A stretch of DNA of 35,957 nt from Prochlorococcus sp. AG-355-M18 (GCA_003280725.1 QCED01000017.1:1-35957), one strand, 5' to 3'. Shown: positions 18,452 to 27,198, counted from the stretch's first letter. A program made the numbers and translations. The notes: generated by a model not told the origin, from the sequence alone.

Positions 18452-19180
18452 ATGGATAACAGATTTAATTCAGAAGATAAAATAATATTGGCAATTGATG
18501 GACTAGATCTAATTCAAGCAAAATTACTTCTGGAAAAATGCCCTAGTATCAAGTGGGTAAAAGTTGGTTTAGAGCTTTTTGTAAGGGAAGGTCCAAGAGT
18601 TATTGAAAGATTAAAAAGTTTAAATAAAAAAATTTTTTTAGATCTAAAATTTCATGATATTCCGAATACCATGAGTGCAGCATGTTTCCAAGTTTCAAAA
18701 TTAGGGGTTGATATAATTTCTATTCATGCTTCAGCAGGTCTAAAAGCTCTTAAGGATTCGAAAAAAGCATCTTTAGAAGGAGCTACATCAGTCAGTGTAA
18801 AACCTCCAATTGTTGTAGGAATAACTGTTTTAACAAGTTTTTCTCTTAAAGATTTTCAAAATGATCTTGATAGAAATAATTCAATTGAGGAAAATGTATT
18901 GAGACTTGCAAAGCTGTCTTTTGATGCTGGATTAGATGGATGTGTGTGTTCCCCTTGGGAGGCAAAAATGTTGAGAACAATTTATAAGGATAATTTTGAA
19001 CTAATTACACCAGGTATCAGGTTAATGATTGAAAATAAAGATGATCAAAATAGAATTATGACTCCCCAGGAAGCTATAGATAATGGTGCTTCTAAATTGG
19101 TTATTGGTAGATCAATATCCAAAGCTAAAGATCCTAATAAAGCTCTCATAGAAATTTTTAACTCTATTAATTCTGGTTAA
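18452..19180 (+). CDS. pyrF: Orotidine 5'-phosphate decarboxylase (class I)
   Basis: PyrF makes UMP from OMP, the last step of de novo pyrimidine synthesis. From ATG 18452 (a TTG three bases earlier is possible) the protein has 242 residues. The catalytic tetrad region is [12 protein letters not shown] with Asp64, Lys66 and Asp69, and the C-terminal phosphate-binding loop is [14 protein letters not shown]. Length and motifs are normal for the short bacterial form. Its last 14 bases overlap plsY on the other strand. Confidence 0.95.
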   Translation: MDNRFNSEDKIILAIDGLDLIQAKLLLEKCPSIKWVKVGLELFVREGPRVIERLKSLNKKIFLDLKFHDIPNTMSAACFQVSKLGVDIISIHASAGLKALKDSKKASLEGATSVSVKPPIVVGITVLTSFSLKDFQNDLDRNNSIEENVLRLAKLSFDAGLDGCVCSPWEAKMLRTIYKDNFELITPGIRLMIENKDDQNRIMTPQEAIDNGASKLVIGRSISKAKDPNKALIEIFNSINSG

Positions 19181-19760
19181 TTTTGGATTCTTCTCCTTTA
19201 AGCAATCTTTTTATATTTGTTCTATGTTTCCAGATAACTAATACTGCCACAATTAAACTTATAAAAAAGTACGAATTTATAAAATTACCGAGGTAAAAAA
19301 ACATAAAAACTGGAAGTAAGATTGCAGCTGAAATACTTGATAAAGATACAATTTTAGATTTTGCTAATACTATTAAAAAAATCCCAAGAGATGCTAGTCC
19401 AACTTTCCAAGAAAGAGCTAAAAACATGCCTAATCCAGTCGCAACAGCTTTCCCTCCTCTCCCTCTAAGCCATATTGGCCATATATGTCCTGTGATTGCA
19501 GATATGCCTGCTATTACTTCTATTAATCCTTGATCTGTGTAGTGTTGTGCAATTTTTACTGCAATAAGACCCTTCCCAACATCAATTAAAAAAACAAAAA
19601 GTGCCGGCCATTTCCCAACATTTCTTAAAACATTTGTGGCACCTGTGGATCCAGACCCTATTGTTCTTAGATCTATATTTTTGAGATATTTCCCAATTAA
19701 AAAACCTGTAGGAAGAGATCCTAAAAGATAACTTAAAAAGATTATAAAAAATTCATACAT
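19167..19760 (-). CDS. plsY: Glycerol-3-phosphate acyltransferase PlsY
   Basis: This 197-residue integral membrane protein has about five hydrophobic helices. PlsY uses acyl-phosphate to acylate glycerol-3-phosphate, the first step of phospholipid and glycolipid synthesis. Family blocks are [36 protein letters not shown] (phosphate loop) and [20 protein letters not shown]. It is the last gene of the minus-strand run MlaE permease-DUF3119-DUF3086-plsY, one base after the DUF3086 stop, and overlaps pyrF tail-to-tail by 14 bases. Confidence 0.95.
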   Translation of the reverse strand: MYEFFIIFLSYLLGSLPTGFLIGKYLKNIDLRTIGSGSTGATNVLRNVGKWPALFVFLIDVGKGLIAVKIAQHYTDQGLIEVIAGISAITGHIWPIWLRGRGGKAVATGLGMFLALSWKVGLASLGIFLIVLAKSKIVSLSSISAAILLPVFMFFYLGNFINSYFFISLIVAVLVIWKHRTNIKRLLKGEESKINQN

Positions 19761-19761
19761 A

Positions 19762-20772
19762 TTAGTTTAGTTCAAGATCATCGTAAATTTCATTATCTGA
19801 GCCAGCAAATGCAATCCATAGTGGGAATTGAAGTATTGGAATTTCAACGGATGTTTCCGCAGCATCAATAATAATGAATGGTAATTCTTCATTAGCTTCT
19901 AATCTATCAGCTCTTTCGATGACACCTTCAGGTCTTTCAAAAAGAACAATCCCGCTATTAGGTCCAAAATCATCTCTCGTGAGACCAAGTGCATCTTGAA
20001 GAATTCTTCTCCACTCTCCTAATCTTTCAGGCTGCGAAGCTAAAATAAGAGTCTGAAACTGATCTCCATATAATTCGCCAAGAATAGATATTAAACCTGC
20101 TGATAATAAGGCATTTTTTTGTCGAGATCCTCTACTTTCAAGTGAACCTCTCCCTCCCATGTTAAAGAACCAATCATCCATAATCTCTATATCTGATGAA
20201 TCAAGACTGCGTCTTAATTTCCAAGGTTCAGCATAAAAATCAGGTTGTTCTGTGAAAGTTGAAAAGCAACTTTTTATAATTTGTTCATCAGGTTTAAATG
20301 TTTCAGAAAGAGCGGGAACATTAACCACTTTATCTGTACTATTAATTTGCTTCTTTTCATCAAGAGGAGATGGCTTAACTATTATTGGTTGAGAGACCAA
20401 TTCAAGCTTATCTACGTTTTGTGAAAGATTCTGCAAAGCTCCAGTTAAATACTCTTGAAACCCTTTAACTCTTTTAGCAATATTATCTGACTGTCCTTTG
20501 AAATTTGACTCAATATCCTTTTCTAACTCAATTTTTTTGGCTTCTAACTCTTTTATTTTTTTAACTAAGGAGACTTTTTTAGAAACGAGATCGCTGAAAA
20601 TTTCATTAGAAATTTCATCAAAAGATTTGTTTGATTTATCGCTTTTTGAATCTGCTTTTTTATTTTGCGTTGTATTTTTCTTACTAATTTCTTTGGTTTT
20701 ATCATTTGAAATTGATTCCTCCAGTATTAATTCTTTATCAGGATTTTTGTTTGAAATTTCTGTATTTTTCAT
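19762..20772 (-). CDS. DUF3086 family cyanobacterial protein with coiled coil
   Basis: This 336-residue protein is highly charged. Residues 1-60 are Lys/Ser/Asn-rich and probably disordered; residues about 60-125 form a likely coiled coil ([20 protein letters not shown]). The C-terminal half is a folded domain with blocks such as [32 protein letters not shown] and [13 protein letters not shown] recognise this as the cyanobacterial DUF3086 type; function is unknown. No signal or membrane segment is seen. It lies between DUF3119 and plsY with 1 base to plsY, so it is part of what looks like a lipid-related operon. Confidence 0.75.
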   Translation of the reverse strand: MKNTEISNKNPDKELILEESISNDKTKEISKKNTTQNKKADSKSDKSNKSFDEISNEIFSDLVSKKVSLVKKIKELEAKKIELEKDIESNFKGQSDNIAKRVKGFQEYLTGALQNLSQNVDKLELVSQPIIVKPSPLDEKKQINSTDKVVNVPALSETFKPDEQIIKSCFSTFTEQPDFYAEPWKLRRSLDSSDIEIMDDWFFNMGGRGSLESRGSRQKNALLSAGLISILGELYGDQFQTLILASQPERLGEWRRILQDALGLTRDDFGPNSGIVLFERPEGVIERADRLEANEELPFIIIDAAETSVEIPILQFPLWIAFAGSDNEIYDDLELN

Positions 20773-20806
20773 TTAAATAATTTTGATGAATAAGCAAACA
20801 TTAAAT

Positions 20807-21211
20807 TTAGGAATTTTTAATTTCCAAGGATTCAACTTTTTTTAAAAGTTCATCTTTTAATTGCTTTGGATTAAATAATATTGGTAATAAATGAGGGCTA
20901 GACTTTTCTCTAAAATAAAAAATACCTGGGATTATAGGGAAAAAGAATTTCCAAGATATCCAGTTATTGAAAGGAAAAGTTCTAATTTCTTTACCTAATT
21001 GTAAAACTATAAAATCATCACTTGTAATTTTTATTCTTAAGGTAAATGACTGAAGCAATAAAAAAAAGCTGAAAGAGGCAAAGACTATTGTTGGTAAAGA
21101 ACCAATATTCAATAATAGAAGCATAAAACTTAAGACTATTAGAATAATTGGTAATTGGAATGATGGTGATATTATTACTGGTTCTTCTGTTTTTGATTTA
21201 GTATTGAACAT
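20807..21211 (-). CDS. DUF3119 family membrane protein
   Basis: From the ATG at 21209-21211 it has 134 residues; a TTG at 21223 would add four residues and overlap the MlaE gene by 8 bases. A hydrophobic hairpin of two closely spaced helices (PIILIVLSFMLLLLNIGS and IVFASFSFFLLLQSF) is followed by a soluble domain with FVVLQ/ FPFNNWISWKFFFPIIPG-like sequence resembling a PH-type fold. I recognise it as DUF3119, found in cyanobacteria and plants. It directly follows the MlaE-type permease, so a role with that lipid transporter is a reasonable guess, unproven. Confidence 0.7.
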   Translation of the reverse strand: MFNTKSKTEEPVIISPSFQLPIILIVLSFMLLLLNIGSLPTIVFASFSFFLLLQSFTLRIKITSDDFIVLQLGKEIRTFPFNNWISWKFFFPIIPGIFYFREKSSPHLLPILFNPKQLKDELLKKVESLEIKNS

Positions 21212-21215
21212 AGAA

Positions 21216-21971
21216 TTATCCAAATAGAATTTGTGTTAGTAGTACATCCACTAAAGATACAATAACGAGAGTCATTACAACTGCTCCTGTTGTACTTGTT
21301 CCCACTTCTTTGGGACCACCTTTAGTGGTAAGTCCATATCCACAAGCAATAATTGCAATAAGTAATCCAAATACTACAGATTTTATCAACATTGAAGTCA
21401 AGTCTGCACTTGTTAGACTCACGCTGCCAGATCTTACCGATGTCCAAAAAACTATGGGAGGAACTCTATAAAAAATTGTGCTCCAAATTTGTCCACTCCA
21501 TAAAGCTACAGATAAAAATAGAAGACATTGTACTGGAGACATTATTACCATTGACAGCAACCTTGGAACTACCAAGTATTGGACTGGATCTGTTCTTAAC
21601 ATTGTTATAGCCTCAATTTGTTCTGTAACTTTCATAGTTCCAAGTTGAGCAGCATAAGCGGTAGCAACTTTCCCTGTCATTAAAGTAGCAGTTAGAAGAG
21701 GTGCCATTTCTCTTGCCATTCCTACTGCTAATAAACCTCCTATTTCACTTGAAACCCCCATACTTGTAAGTTGTGATGCAACTTGAATATTGAAGACTGT
21801 ACCAGCGGCAATTCCTGTAATTAATACAATTAACAAACTTCCAGGACCTGACTCCATTAGTTGGTCAAATAGATCATTTTTGGAAATTTTACCTCTAAAG
21901 ATAAAATTAATTGCTTGCCCGCCAATAATTAAGCTATTTTGAAGTCTTTTAAAAAACTTTGGGAAATTCAT
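21216..21971 (-). CDS. MlaE-family lipid ABC transporter permease
   Basis: This 251-residue permease belongs to the MlaE/TGD1 (plastid Ycf63) family, seen in GPGSLLIVLITGIAAGTVFN, SSEIGGLLAVGMAREMAPLL and LMTGKVATAYAAQLGTMKVTEQIEA. It has about five hydrophobic segments. The family moves phospholipids or other lipids between inner and outer membranes together with an ATPase and an MCE protein; neither partner is in the window. The next genes (DUF3119, DUF3086, plsY) follow on the same strand within short gaps. Confidence 0.9.
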   Translation of the reverse strand: MNFPKFFKRLQNSLIIGGQAINFIFRGKISKNDLFDQLMESGPGSLLIVLITGIAAGTVFNIQVASQLTSMGVSSEIGGLLAVGMAREMAPLLTATLMTGKVATAYAAQLGTMKVTEQIEAITMLRTDPVQYLVVPRLLSMVIMSPVQCLLFLSVALWSGQIWSTIFYRVPPIVFWTSVRSGSVSLTSADLTSMLIKSVVFGLLIAIIACGYGLTTKGGPKEVGTSTTGAVVMTLVIVSLVDVLLTQILFG

Positions 21972-21980
21972 ATCTCTATT

Positions 21981-23378
21981 TTAGTTCGTAATTAGTTTTC
22001 GATCCCATTTCCTCATTATTAAAAGACCAAATATTACCAATACTGGCGGTATAAAACCAATACATAATCTAATAGTTAATTGTGCCGAGGTACATTGTTC
22101 AATAATATAAAAATTTTCTTTATCAACAAAGCATGATTGATATCCAGATAGATACAACAAAAATCCTAACAATTGAACACTCAATGCGATGCCAATCTTT
22201 TGAATAAGTACCATCCAAGCAGTGTATAGTCCGGCTGGTTTCTCTGGATCTTCGTCTATAGCATCAGGAAGTAGTGACCAAGGGATAAGAAAAGCAGTTG
22301 AAGCTCCAATTCCAATAAGACAAATTATGAAAATTAAAAGAATAAATAAAATTATGTTACCGGCATTAAGAAATAGACTATCCCCAACTTCTGAAACTTT
22401 TGATAATGAAGGTAAAAATAAAGCTGCAGTACACGAAATAATCCACATAATAGCCCCATAATTCAAAGCTGAAATTCTATCTAATTTATTTGATACTCTG
22501 GTCCATAGTTGTAAACCTATTAATGCACTAATTTGGAAAGGTATTGGAATCCATTTTGCAATATCTGGTGGCACCCTCAGTACATCTTCTACATAGATTA
22601 AAGCTACCGTTTGCATTAATTGTAAGGCACACCAGAGCAGAATATAAAGCGTAATAACTTTAAGAAATTTTTTGTTTCTGAAGATTCTTTTGAATTGAAG
22701 TTTTACTGCTTCTACTTTCCCTGAAGGTCTTCTGGCTTTTTTTGCAAATGGAGCCAATCCCCAACAGGAGATTAATGTTGTTGCGACTGCAATACAGCCA
22801 CTTATTTTGCCCATTAAAAAATATTCATTATTTGCTGACCCTTCAGAACCTAAAACAACTCCAGCAATTATCAAACCAGTTAATCCAGCAATTATTGAGC
22901 CAGTAAATCTAGAAGCGTTTAATCTTGTTCTTATTGCTGTTTTTTTAGAGATTTCAGTTGAAAGAGCCGCAAAAGGCAAATTAATACTTGTATAGGCAGT
23001 CATTACGACTATAGAAATTATGGCATAGTAAATAGTTTTGTTTAGCACTGAACCTGGTGGTGTCCACCATATCGCAGCTAGAGAAAAACCAAGAGGAACT
23101 GATGCTGCTACCATCCAAGGAATTCTAGGACCCCATCTTGACTTGGTCCGATCACTTAACCATCCAATTAACGGATCATTTATTGCATCCCATATTTTAA
23201 TTAACATCAATAATGAGCCTGCAATAATAACAGGTAAACCAGATGAAATAAAAAATTTGAACAGAAAAAAACCAAATTGCGTCGCTACTAAACCCGTTCC
23301 TGCATCACCCAGCCCATAAGAGATCATTAACCTTGTTGTTGAACTAGTAATATTTTTTTTCGAGTGTGAATTTTCCAA
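21981..23378 (-). CDS. GPH-family (MelB-like) sugar:cation symporter
   Basis: This 465-residue major-facilitator protein has about 12 hydrophobic helices. Near helix 2 the GPH/MelB hallmark is present: DAINDPLIGWLSDRTKSRWG with the paired Asp residues, then GPRIPWMVAASVPLG. The second half starts VEAVKLQFKRIFRNKKFLKV. Start is TTG at 23376-23378; the next Met is residue 18. The single MelB-like gene in the equivalent neighbourhood of Prochlorococcus SS120 (Pro1404, glcH) is, as I recall it, the experimentally studied glucose transporter, so this is probably its orthologue. That link is from memory, not a comparison. It ends 10 bases before the MlaE start. Confidence 0.85.
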   Translation of the reverse strand: MENSHSKKNITSSTTRLMISYGLGDAGTGLVATQFGFFLFKFFISSGLPVIIAGSLLMLIKIWDAINDPLIGWLSDRTKSRWGPRIPWMVAASVPLGFSLAAIWWTPPGSVLNKTIYYAIISIVVMTAYTSINLPFAALSTEISKKTAIRTRLNASRFTGSIIAGLTGLIIAGVVLGSEGSANNEYFLMGKISGCIAVATTLISCWGLAPFAKKARRPSGKVEAVKLQFKRIFRNKKFLKVITLYILLWCALQLMQTVALIYVEDVLRVPPDIAKWIPIPFQISALIGLQLWTRVSNKLDRISALNYGAIMWIISCTAALFLPSLSKVSEVGDSLFLNAGNIILFILLIFIICLIGIGASTAFLIPWSLLPDAIDEDPEKPAGLYTAWMVLIQKIGIALSVQLLGFLLYLSGYQSCFVDKENFYIIEQCTSAQLTIRLCIGFIPPVLVIFGLLIMRKWDRKLITN

Positions 23379-23439
23379 TCTTTTTACTTTGTTGATTGTT
23401 TGATAATGTATTATTGCAATGGTAATTCTATTACTTAGT

Positions 23440-23510
23440 GCGGGCGTGGTTTAGTGGTAAAACCTCAGCCTTCCAAGCTGAAGATGCGGGTTCGATTCCC
23501 GCCGCCCGCT
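23440..23510 (+). tRNA. tRNA-Gly (anticodon UCC)
   Basis: A complete 71-base cloverleaf: acceptor gcgggcg/cgcccgc with discriminator t at 23510, D-arm gttt/aaac, anticodon stem tcagc/gctga with loop cttccaa (anticodon TCC), and T-arm gcggg/cccgc with loop ttcgatt. CCA is not encoded. It lies alone on the plus strand between the divergent-looking starts of the symporter gene and the end of glgX. Confidence 0.97.
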
Positions 23511-23531
23511 TTTAGAATATATTATTTTTTC

Positions 23532-25544
23532 CTAAAATACCTCTTCTGAAATGATTAATAAAGAGCTTCTACTCTTTATTGAAACAGATTGTTGATTAAC
23601 AGCTAAGGGCTCAAAAATTTCGGACATGCTGGTATCAACAACTTTTAACCAATTATATTTACATTTTGGCAAAGTGAAATCGATACTTTTTGAATATGCA
23701 TTTAAACCTATCCAGATCAGTGGATTAGTTTTGCCTTTGTTTATGCTAAAGACAACTGTGTGAGACCAACTACTCCAATCGGGGCTATCTAACTTTGTTC
23801 CATGCCAATGATATCTTGGAAAATTCTCATGGTTTTGATTGTTAGTGCAGAATGATGGATTAAATATTTTTATAAGTTTTTTTCGGATTTTTATAACATA
23901 TTTAAAGTACTCTAGTAATTCCGAATCTTGTTGAGCATGATCCCAATTCATCCAACCCAATAAATTATTTTGACACCAAGAATTATTATTACCTCCTTGT
24001 GACCTTCCTATTTCATCACCCATAAGTATCATTGGAACCCCCTTAGAAATAAGCAAACTAAGAATAAGATTTTTTTGTTGTCTTTTTCTTAAATCATTTA
24101 TTAAAAGGTTTGTTGTTGGACCCTCAACCCCATGATTCCAGGAATTATTATGATTTTCACCATCTTTATTTTTTTCTTTATTGGCAAAATTGTGTTTCCT
24201 GTTGAATGTTACTAAATCTTTTAGGGTGAACCCATCATGTGAAGTAATAAAATTTATTGATTTTGGGAAAATATTATCTTCATGATAAATAGATGGACTA
24301 CCTTTTATTTTATCGCTCATATTCCAAGCAGTATCTTTATCTCCCTTCCAAAATCTCCGCAAGTCATCTCTAAAATGACCATTCCATGTAAAAGTATTCT
24401 TTGCTGGGAAATTACCTAACTTGTACAAACCACCACAATCCCATGGTTCACTAATAAATTTGATATCAATGAGTTCAGGTTCACATTCTATATCTTCAAA
24501 AATTGGAGGATTATCAAGTGGCGATAGATTTTCTCCTCTTGATAAGGCAATGCCTAAATCAAATCTAAAACCATCCACTCCTAATTCACTCGCCCAACAT
24601 TTTAATGACTCAATTATTAGTTTTCTAACTAATCCTCTGTTTGCTGCAATAGTATTACCACAGCCAGAAACGTCCTGATAGTTTTTATCTTTTCCAATAA
24701 AGTAATAAAGACTTTCATCTATACCTTTCCATGATATTGCAGGTCCATGAGAATCTCCCTCAGAAGTGTGATTGTATACAACATCTAAGATGACTTCAAT
24801 GCCTGCTTTATGACATTCCTCAACTAATCTTCTAAATTCCTCCCTATTATTTTCTGCAGATTCATTCGAAAAATATTCAAAATGCGGAGTAAACCAATTG
24901 ATTGGACTATAACCCCAAAAATTTTTTAGACCATTTGGGGCATCAGTTGGATCAAAACAAAAAATTGGAAGCAACTCAATTGTTGTAATACCCAGTTCTT
25001 TGAGATAGGGAATTTTTTTTAAAAATTTCTTAAAACAACTTTCATTTGTATCAGTTGATTCAGTGAAAGCTTTGATATGGAGTTCATAAATAATTGTTTC
25101 TTCCCAAGAATGTTTCGGTCTTGGATAATCCTTAAAATTAAATAATTTTCTATTGCAAACAACGCTTTTAAGACAAGAATTATTATTTTCTTGCACTTTT
25201 AATGCATTTTCTCTTCTATAACTTCCCCATCCAGTAATACCCCTTGAACATGGATCAAGTAATACTTTTTTTTCATAGTTATTATTAATTTCATTATTTT
25301 TTTGTTTTACTCTAAAAGCATAAATACAACCTTCATTAAGATTTTTTATTTCCGCATGCCAGTAGGGACCCGTATTATGACTCTGATCTAGTTTTAATAT
25401 ACTTTTTGGCGAAATAGAGTCCTCCTTCTCAAACAATAAGATTTCTACATATTCTGCATTTGTGGCTATTAGGGAAAAATTAACCCCTTGTGAAGTAAGA
25501 GTACTTCCTAAAGGAAACGGCTTACCTTTACTTATATAAGTCAC
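23532..25544 (-). CDS. glgX: Glycogen debranching enzyme / isoamylase (GH13)
   Basis: This 670-residue GH13 enzyme hydrolyses alpha-1,6 branches in glycogen. An N-terminal CBM48-like domain (residues about 8-110, GKPFPLGSTLTSQGVNFSLIAT) precedes the barrel. Catalytic residues are visible as Asp329 in GVDGFRFDLG, Glu366 in FISEPWDCGG and Asp437 in ITSHDGFTL, and the block ILDVVYNHTSEGDSHGP is conserved. Length fits GlgX/isoamylase. The start is GTG at 25542-25544, with no ATG in frame nearby. No operon partner: the tRNA and symporter follow 3', and a 627-base gap to HU lies upstream. It works in night-time glycogen breakdown. Confidence 0.93.
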   Translation of the reverse strand: MTYISKGKPFPLGSTLTSQGVNFSLIATNAEYVEILLFEKEDSISPKSILKLDQSHNTGPYWHAEIKNLNEGCIYAFRVKQKNNEINNNYEKKVLLDPCSRGITGWGSYRRENALKVQENNNSCLKSVVCNRKLFNFKDYPRPKHSWEETIIYELHIKAFTESTDTNESCFKKFLKKIPYLKELGITTIELLPIFCFDPTDAPNGLKNFWGYSPINWFTPHFEYFSNESAENNREEFRRLVEECHKAGIEVILDVVYNHTSEGDSHGPAISWKGIDESLYYFIGKDKNYQDVSGCGNTIAANRGLVRKLIIESLKCWASELGVDGFRFDLGIALSRGENLSPLDNPPIFEDIECEPELIDIKFISEPWDCGGLYKLGNFPAKNTFTWNGHFRDDLRRFWKGDKDTAWNMSDKIKGSPSIYHEDNIFPKSINFITSHDGFTLKDLVTFNRKHNFANKEKNKDGENHNNSWNHGVEGPTTNLLINDLRKRQQKNLILSLLISKGVPMILMGDEIGRSQGGNNNSWCQNNLLGWMNWDHAQQDSELLEYFKYVIKIRKKLIKIFNPSFCTNNQNHENFPRYHWHGTKLDSPDWSSWSHTVVFSINKGKTNPLIWIGLNAYSKSIDFTLPKCKYNWLKVVDTSMSEIFEPLAVNQQSVSIKSRSSLLIISEEVF

Positions 25545-25927
25545 TTTCTCTTAATGATTGATTAATTAAATATGAGATACTTTATTAAAGTCATTGATAT
25601 TTGAATAATAGATGCAAAATTAAAAAAAAACTCATATTTAACGTTTCACTAATCAACTTTATTAGGTCTTGGAGAGTATAAATTTTCTTTCTTAATTACA
25701 ATTTATCCATCCATCTGGTCAGTGGATAAAACGATTTAGAGAGAAATTTTAATAATGAGAAAACCAGATTTTTCTTGATTTCAAAATACAAATTATGCTT
25801 TTTCATGTGATGAGAAGGAAATATATCTGAAAATTAATAAAACATAATAAATGGTTCAAATTCTTAACTTCATTTCCCATTGACACTTTTTTCTTTGATA
25901 TATGAAGTTCAATTTTTTAAGGCTAAA
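25545..25927. other. Intergenic region upstream of glgX, no gene seen
   Basis: These 383 bases are strongly AT-rich with frequent stops in all frames I read. The only structure I see is the inverted repeat at 25702-25730. A TTGACA hexamer lies at 25880-25885, but no good -10 sequence follows at normal spacing. The glgX promoter should be here. A 65-residue plus-strand frame begins at 25902 but overlaps the opposite-strand candidate described below and looks like a chance hydrophobic frame. Confidence 0.5.
25702..25730. repeat. 8-bp perfect inverted repeat upstream of glgX
   Basis: Arms tttatcca (25702-25709) and tggataaa (25723-25730) are perfectly complementary around a 13-base centre (tccatctggtcag). 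It lies about 160-190 bases upstream of the glgX start. It could be a repressor operator or an RNA hairpin in a leader or small RNA; the sequence alone cannot decide, and chance is possible in AT-rich DNA, although this repeat is less purely AT than most. Confidence 0.4.
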
Positions 25928-26095
25928 TCAAGTATTACCAATGCTTTTGCCTATCTTCTTCATAAAGATGTTTTTTTTAATATTAGATAAATGTGCCTTT
26001 ATAAGATTAAATAATTTAGCTAAAAATGTCTCTAAAATTTGTATAAAGCTTTGCGCCGCCGGCATTTTCGGTTGCCGTATTCGTATTTGCTCCAT
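25928..26095 (-). CDS. Possible small basic protein, 55 residues
   Basis: Reading leftward from ATG 26093-26095 gives 55 codons to TGA at 25928-25930. The predicted peptide is basic and amphipathic (MEQIRIRQPKMPAAQSFIQI, then many Leu, Ile, Lys) with no cysteine or signal peptide. Its 5' third uses CGA, CGG, CCG and GCG codons, unlike the AT-ending codons of neighbours, and no clear ribosome-binding site precedes the start. It is divergent from HU with 76 bases between the starts. An opposite-strand 65-residue frame (25902-26099) covers the same bases. I do not recognise it; an RNA element with base constraint is an equal alternative. Confidence 0.3.
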   Translation of the reverse strand: MEQIRIRQPKMPAAQSFIQILETFLAKLFNLIKAHLSNIKKNIFMKKIGKSIGNT

Positions 26096-26171
26096 ATGAT
26101 GTGCAAGTTCGAGGTTTTTGGGCTTGATTTTAAATTCTTGTCTTTTAGATCTCTACTTAACTTTCAATTCA

Positions 26172-26450
26172 ATGAACAAAGCTGATTTAGTAAACAAAGT
26201 ATCCGCTCAAACTGGAGAAACAAAAACTGTTGTATCCTCAGTAGTTGATACTCTTATTGAAACTATTGTTGATGCAGTAGTTGATAAGAAAAAAGTCTCC
26301 ATACTTGGATTTGGTTCTTTTGAGCCAAGAGATCGTTCTGCAAGGCAGGGATTAAACCCAAAAACAGGGGAAAAAATTGCCATACCTGCAAAAACAGTTC
26401 CAACATTTTCAGCAGGCAAACTTTTTAAGGATAGAGTTCAAGGCGGTTAA
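26172..26450 (+). CDS. hup: DNA-binding protein HU
   Basis: This 92-residue HU/IHF-type histone-like protein, from ATG 26172, begins MNKADLVNKVSAQTGETKTV and has the flexible-arm signature KKVSILGFGSFEPRDRSARQ GLNPKTGE with the DNA-minor-groove proline in IPAKTVPTFSAGK. In-frame codons reach back to 26118, but the classic MNKADLV start is at 26172. HU compacts and bends the nucleoid DNA as a dimer. It is a single-gene unit: a strong intrinsic terminator follows 30 bases after the stop. Its 5' region abuts the GC-rich island described separately. Confidence 0.96.
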   Translation: MNKADLVNKVSAQTGETKTVVSSVVDTLIETIVDAVVDKKKVSILGFGSFEPRDRSARQGLNPKTGEKIAIPAKTVPTFSAGKLFKDRVQGG

Positions 26451-26480
26451 TTTTTTAATATAATTCTTCCTTTAATACTT

Positions 26481-26512
26481 AGATGCTCTTTTAGAGCATC
26501 TTTTTTTTTTAA
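26481..26512 (+). terminator. Intrinsic terminator of the HU gene
   Basis: Arms agatgctct (26481-26489) and agagcatct (26493-26501) form a perfect 9-bp stem with loop ttt, followed directly by a run of T from 26502 to 26510. This is the clearest rho-independent terminator in the window and closes the HU transcript. Confidence 0.93.
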
Positions 26513-26586
26513 TTGCAATAAAATGCTATTAGCTCAACGAAAAAACTCTTAACAAGTTATCTCAAATTTTGAAGTCTTCAAAAGTA

Positions 26587-26898
26587 ATGAAATGTTTGAC
26601 TATTTTATTCCTGAAATTTTTATTGTTGTCTAATTATGTTATTGCACAAACGATACCAACAAAATTTAATATTTTAAAAAAAGCTAATGTTTGTATTAAA
26701 GATTCTCAAGACCAAGTATGTAAAGAGTTGGTTTTTGAAATAGAAAAATTCCAATTATTAATATTTGATCAAAATAGATTTAAATGTCAATCTAGTTTAT
26801 TGGGGTTACAGTCGGAAATTATTGAAGCTTATTTTTTAAAAAATGTCTCAAAGGAGAGAATTTCATTTATGACCTCGTATGTGATTAAAAATTGTTAA
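26587..26898 (+). CDS. Small secreted hypothetical protein
   Basis: From ATG 26587 it has 103 residues; a TTG at 26569 would add six. The N-terminus MKCLTILFLKFLLLSNYVIA followed by Q is a classic signal peptide, possibly with the cleavage after VIA. The mature part (about 80 residues) has four cysteines, in VCIKDSQDQVCKE, FKCQSS and the final KNC, so two disulfides are plausible in the periplasm. No known domain is recognised. It starts about 75 bases after the HU terminator and likely has its own promoter. Function unknown. Confidence 0.6.
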   Translation: MKCLTILFLKFLLLSNYVIAQTIPTKFNILKKANVCIKDSQDQVCKELVFEIEKFQLLIFDQNRFKCQSSLLGLQSEIIEAYFLKNVSKERISFMTSYVIKNC

Positions 26899-26952
26899 TT
26901 ATTAAAAAAATTTATTTTTTTGACATATTATAAATTTGTTATTTAATTTGTG

Positions 26953-27198
26953 ATGGTAAAAGGTTTCTCTGAAAATGAAGTTAAGAAAAATACTGAAATA
27001 AAAGAATCCAAAAAAGAAAAAAAAGGCTTAGCTGCTTTTCTTAAAGGCAAGAAATTTACTTACACTTTGCCAGGTAAACAACAAATAAATATTTTTGGAT
27101 CAATTGTAATAGGCTTAAATTTAATTTTAATTTTGTTAGTTATCTTGTATTTGAATAATCAAGAATTTCATGACTTTGTTTTTAATGTTGGTCGTTAA
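26953..27198 (+). CDS. Small single-helix membrane protein, hypothetical
   Basis: From ATG 26953 (GTG 26950 is adjacent) it has 81 residues. A Lys/Glu-rich N-terminal half (KKNTEIKESKKEKKGLAAFL) is followed by one long hydrophobic helix (IFGSIVIGLNLILILLVILYL, residues about 48-68) and a short tail ending FNVGR. By the positive-inside rule the N-terminus should be cytoplasmic or stromal. It resembles the shape of small thylakoid or plasma-membrane subunits, but I cannot place it in a family. It follows the secreted 103-residue gene by 54 bases, and another small membrane gene follows. Confidence 0.6.
   Translation: MVKGFSENEVKKNTEIKESKKEKKGLAAFLKGKKFTYTLPGKQQINIFGSIVIGLNLILILLVILYLNNQEFHDFVFNVGR

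Noticed and set aside
25880..25904. TTGACA followed by TATATG as a promoter
   Set aside because: The spacing is only 13 bases, too short for a sigma-70 promoter, and no other -10 at 16-18 bases fits.
25902..26099. Plus-strand 65-residue frame upstream of HU
   Set aside because: Strongly hydrophobic, no ribosome-binding site, no recognisable motif, and overlapped by a more protein-like minus-strand frame.
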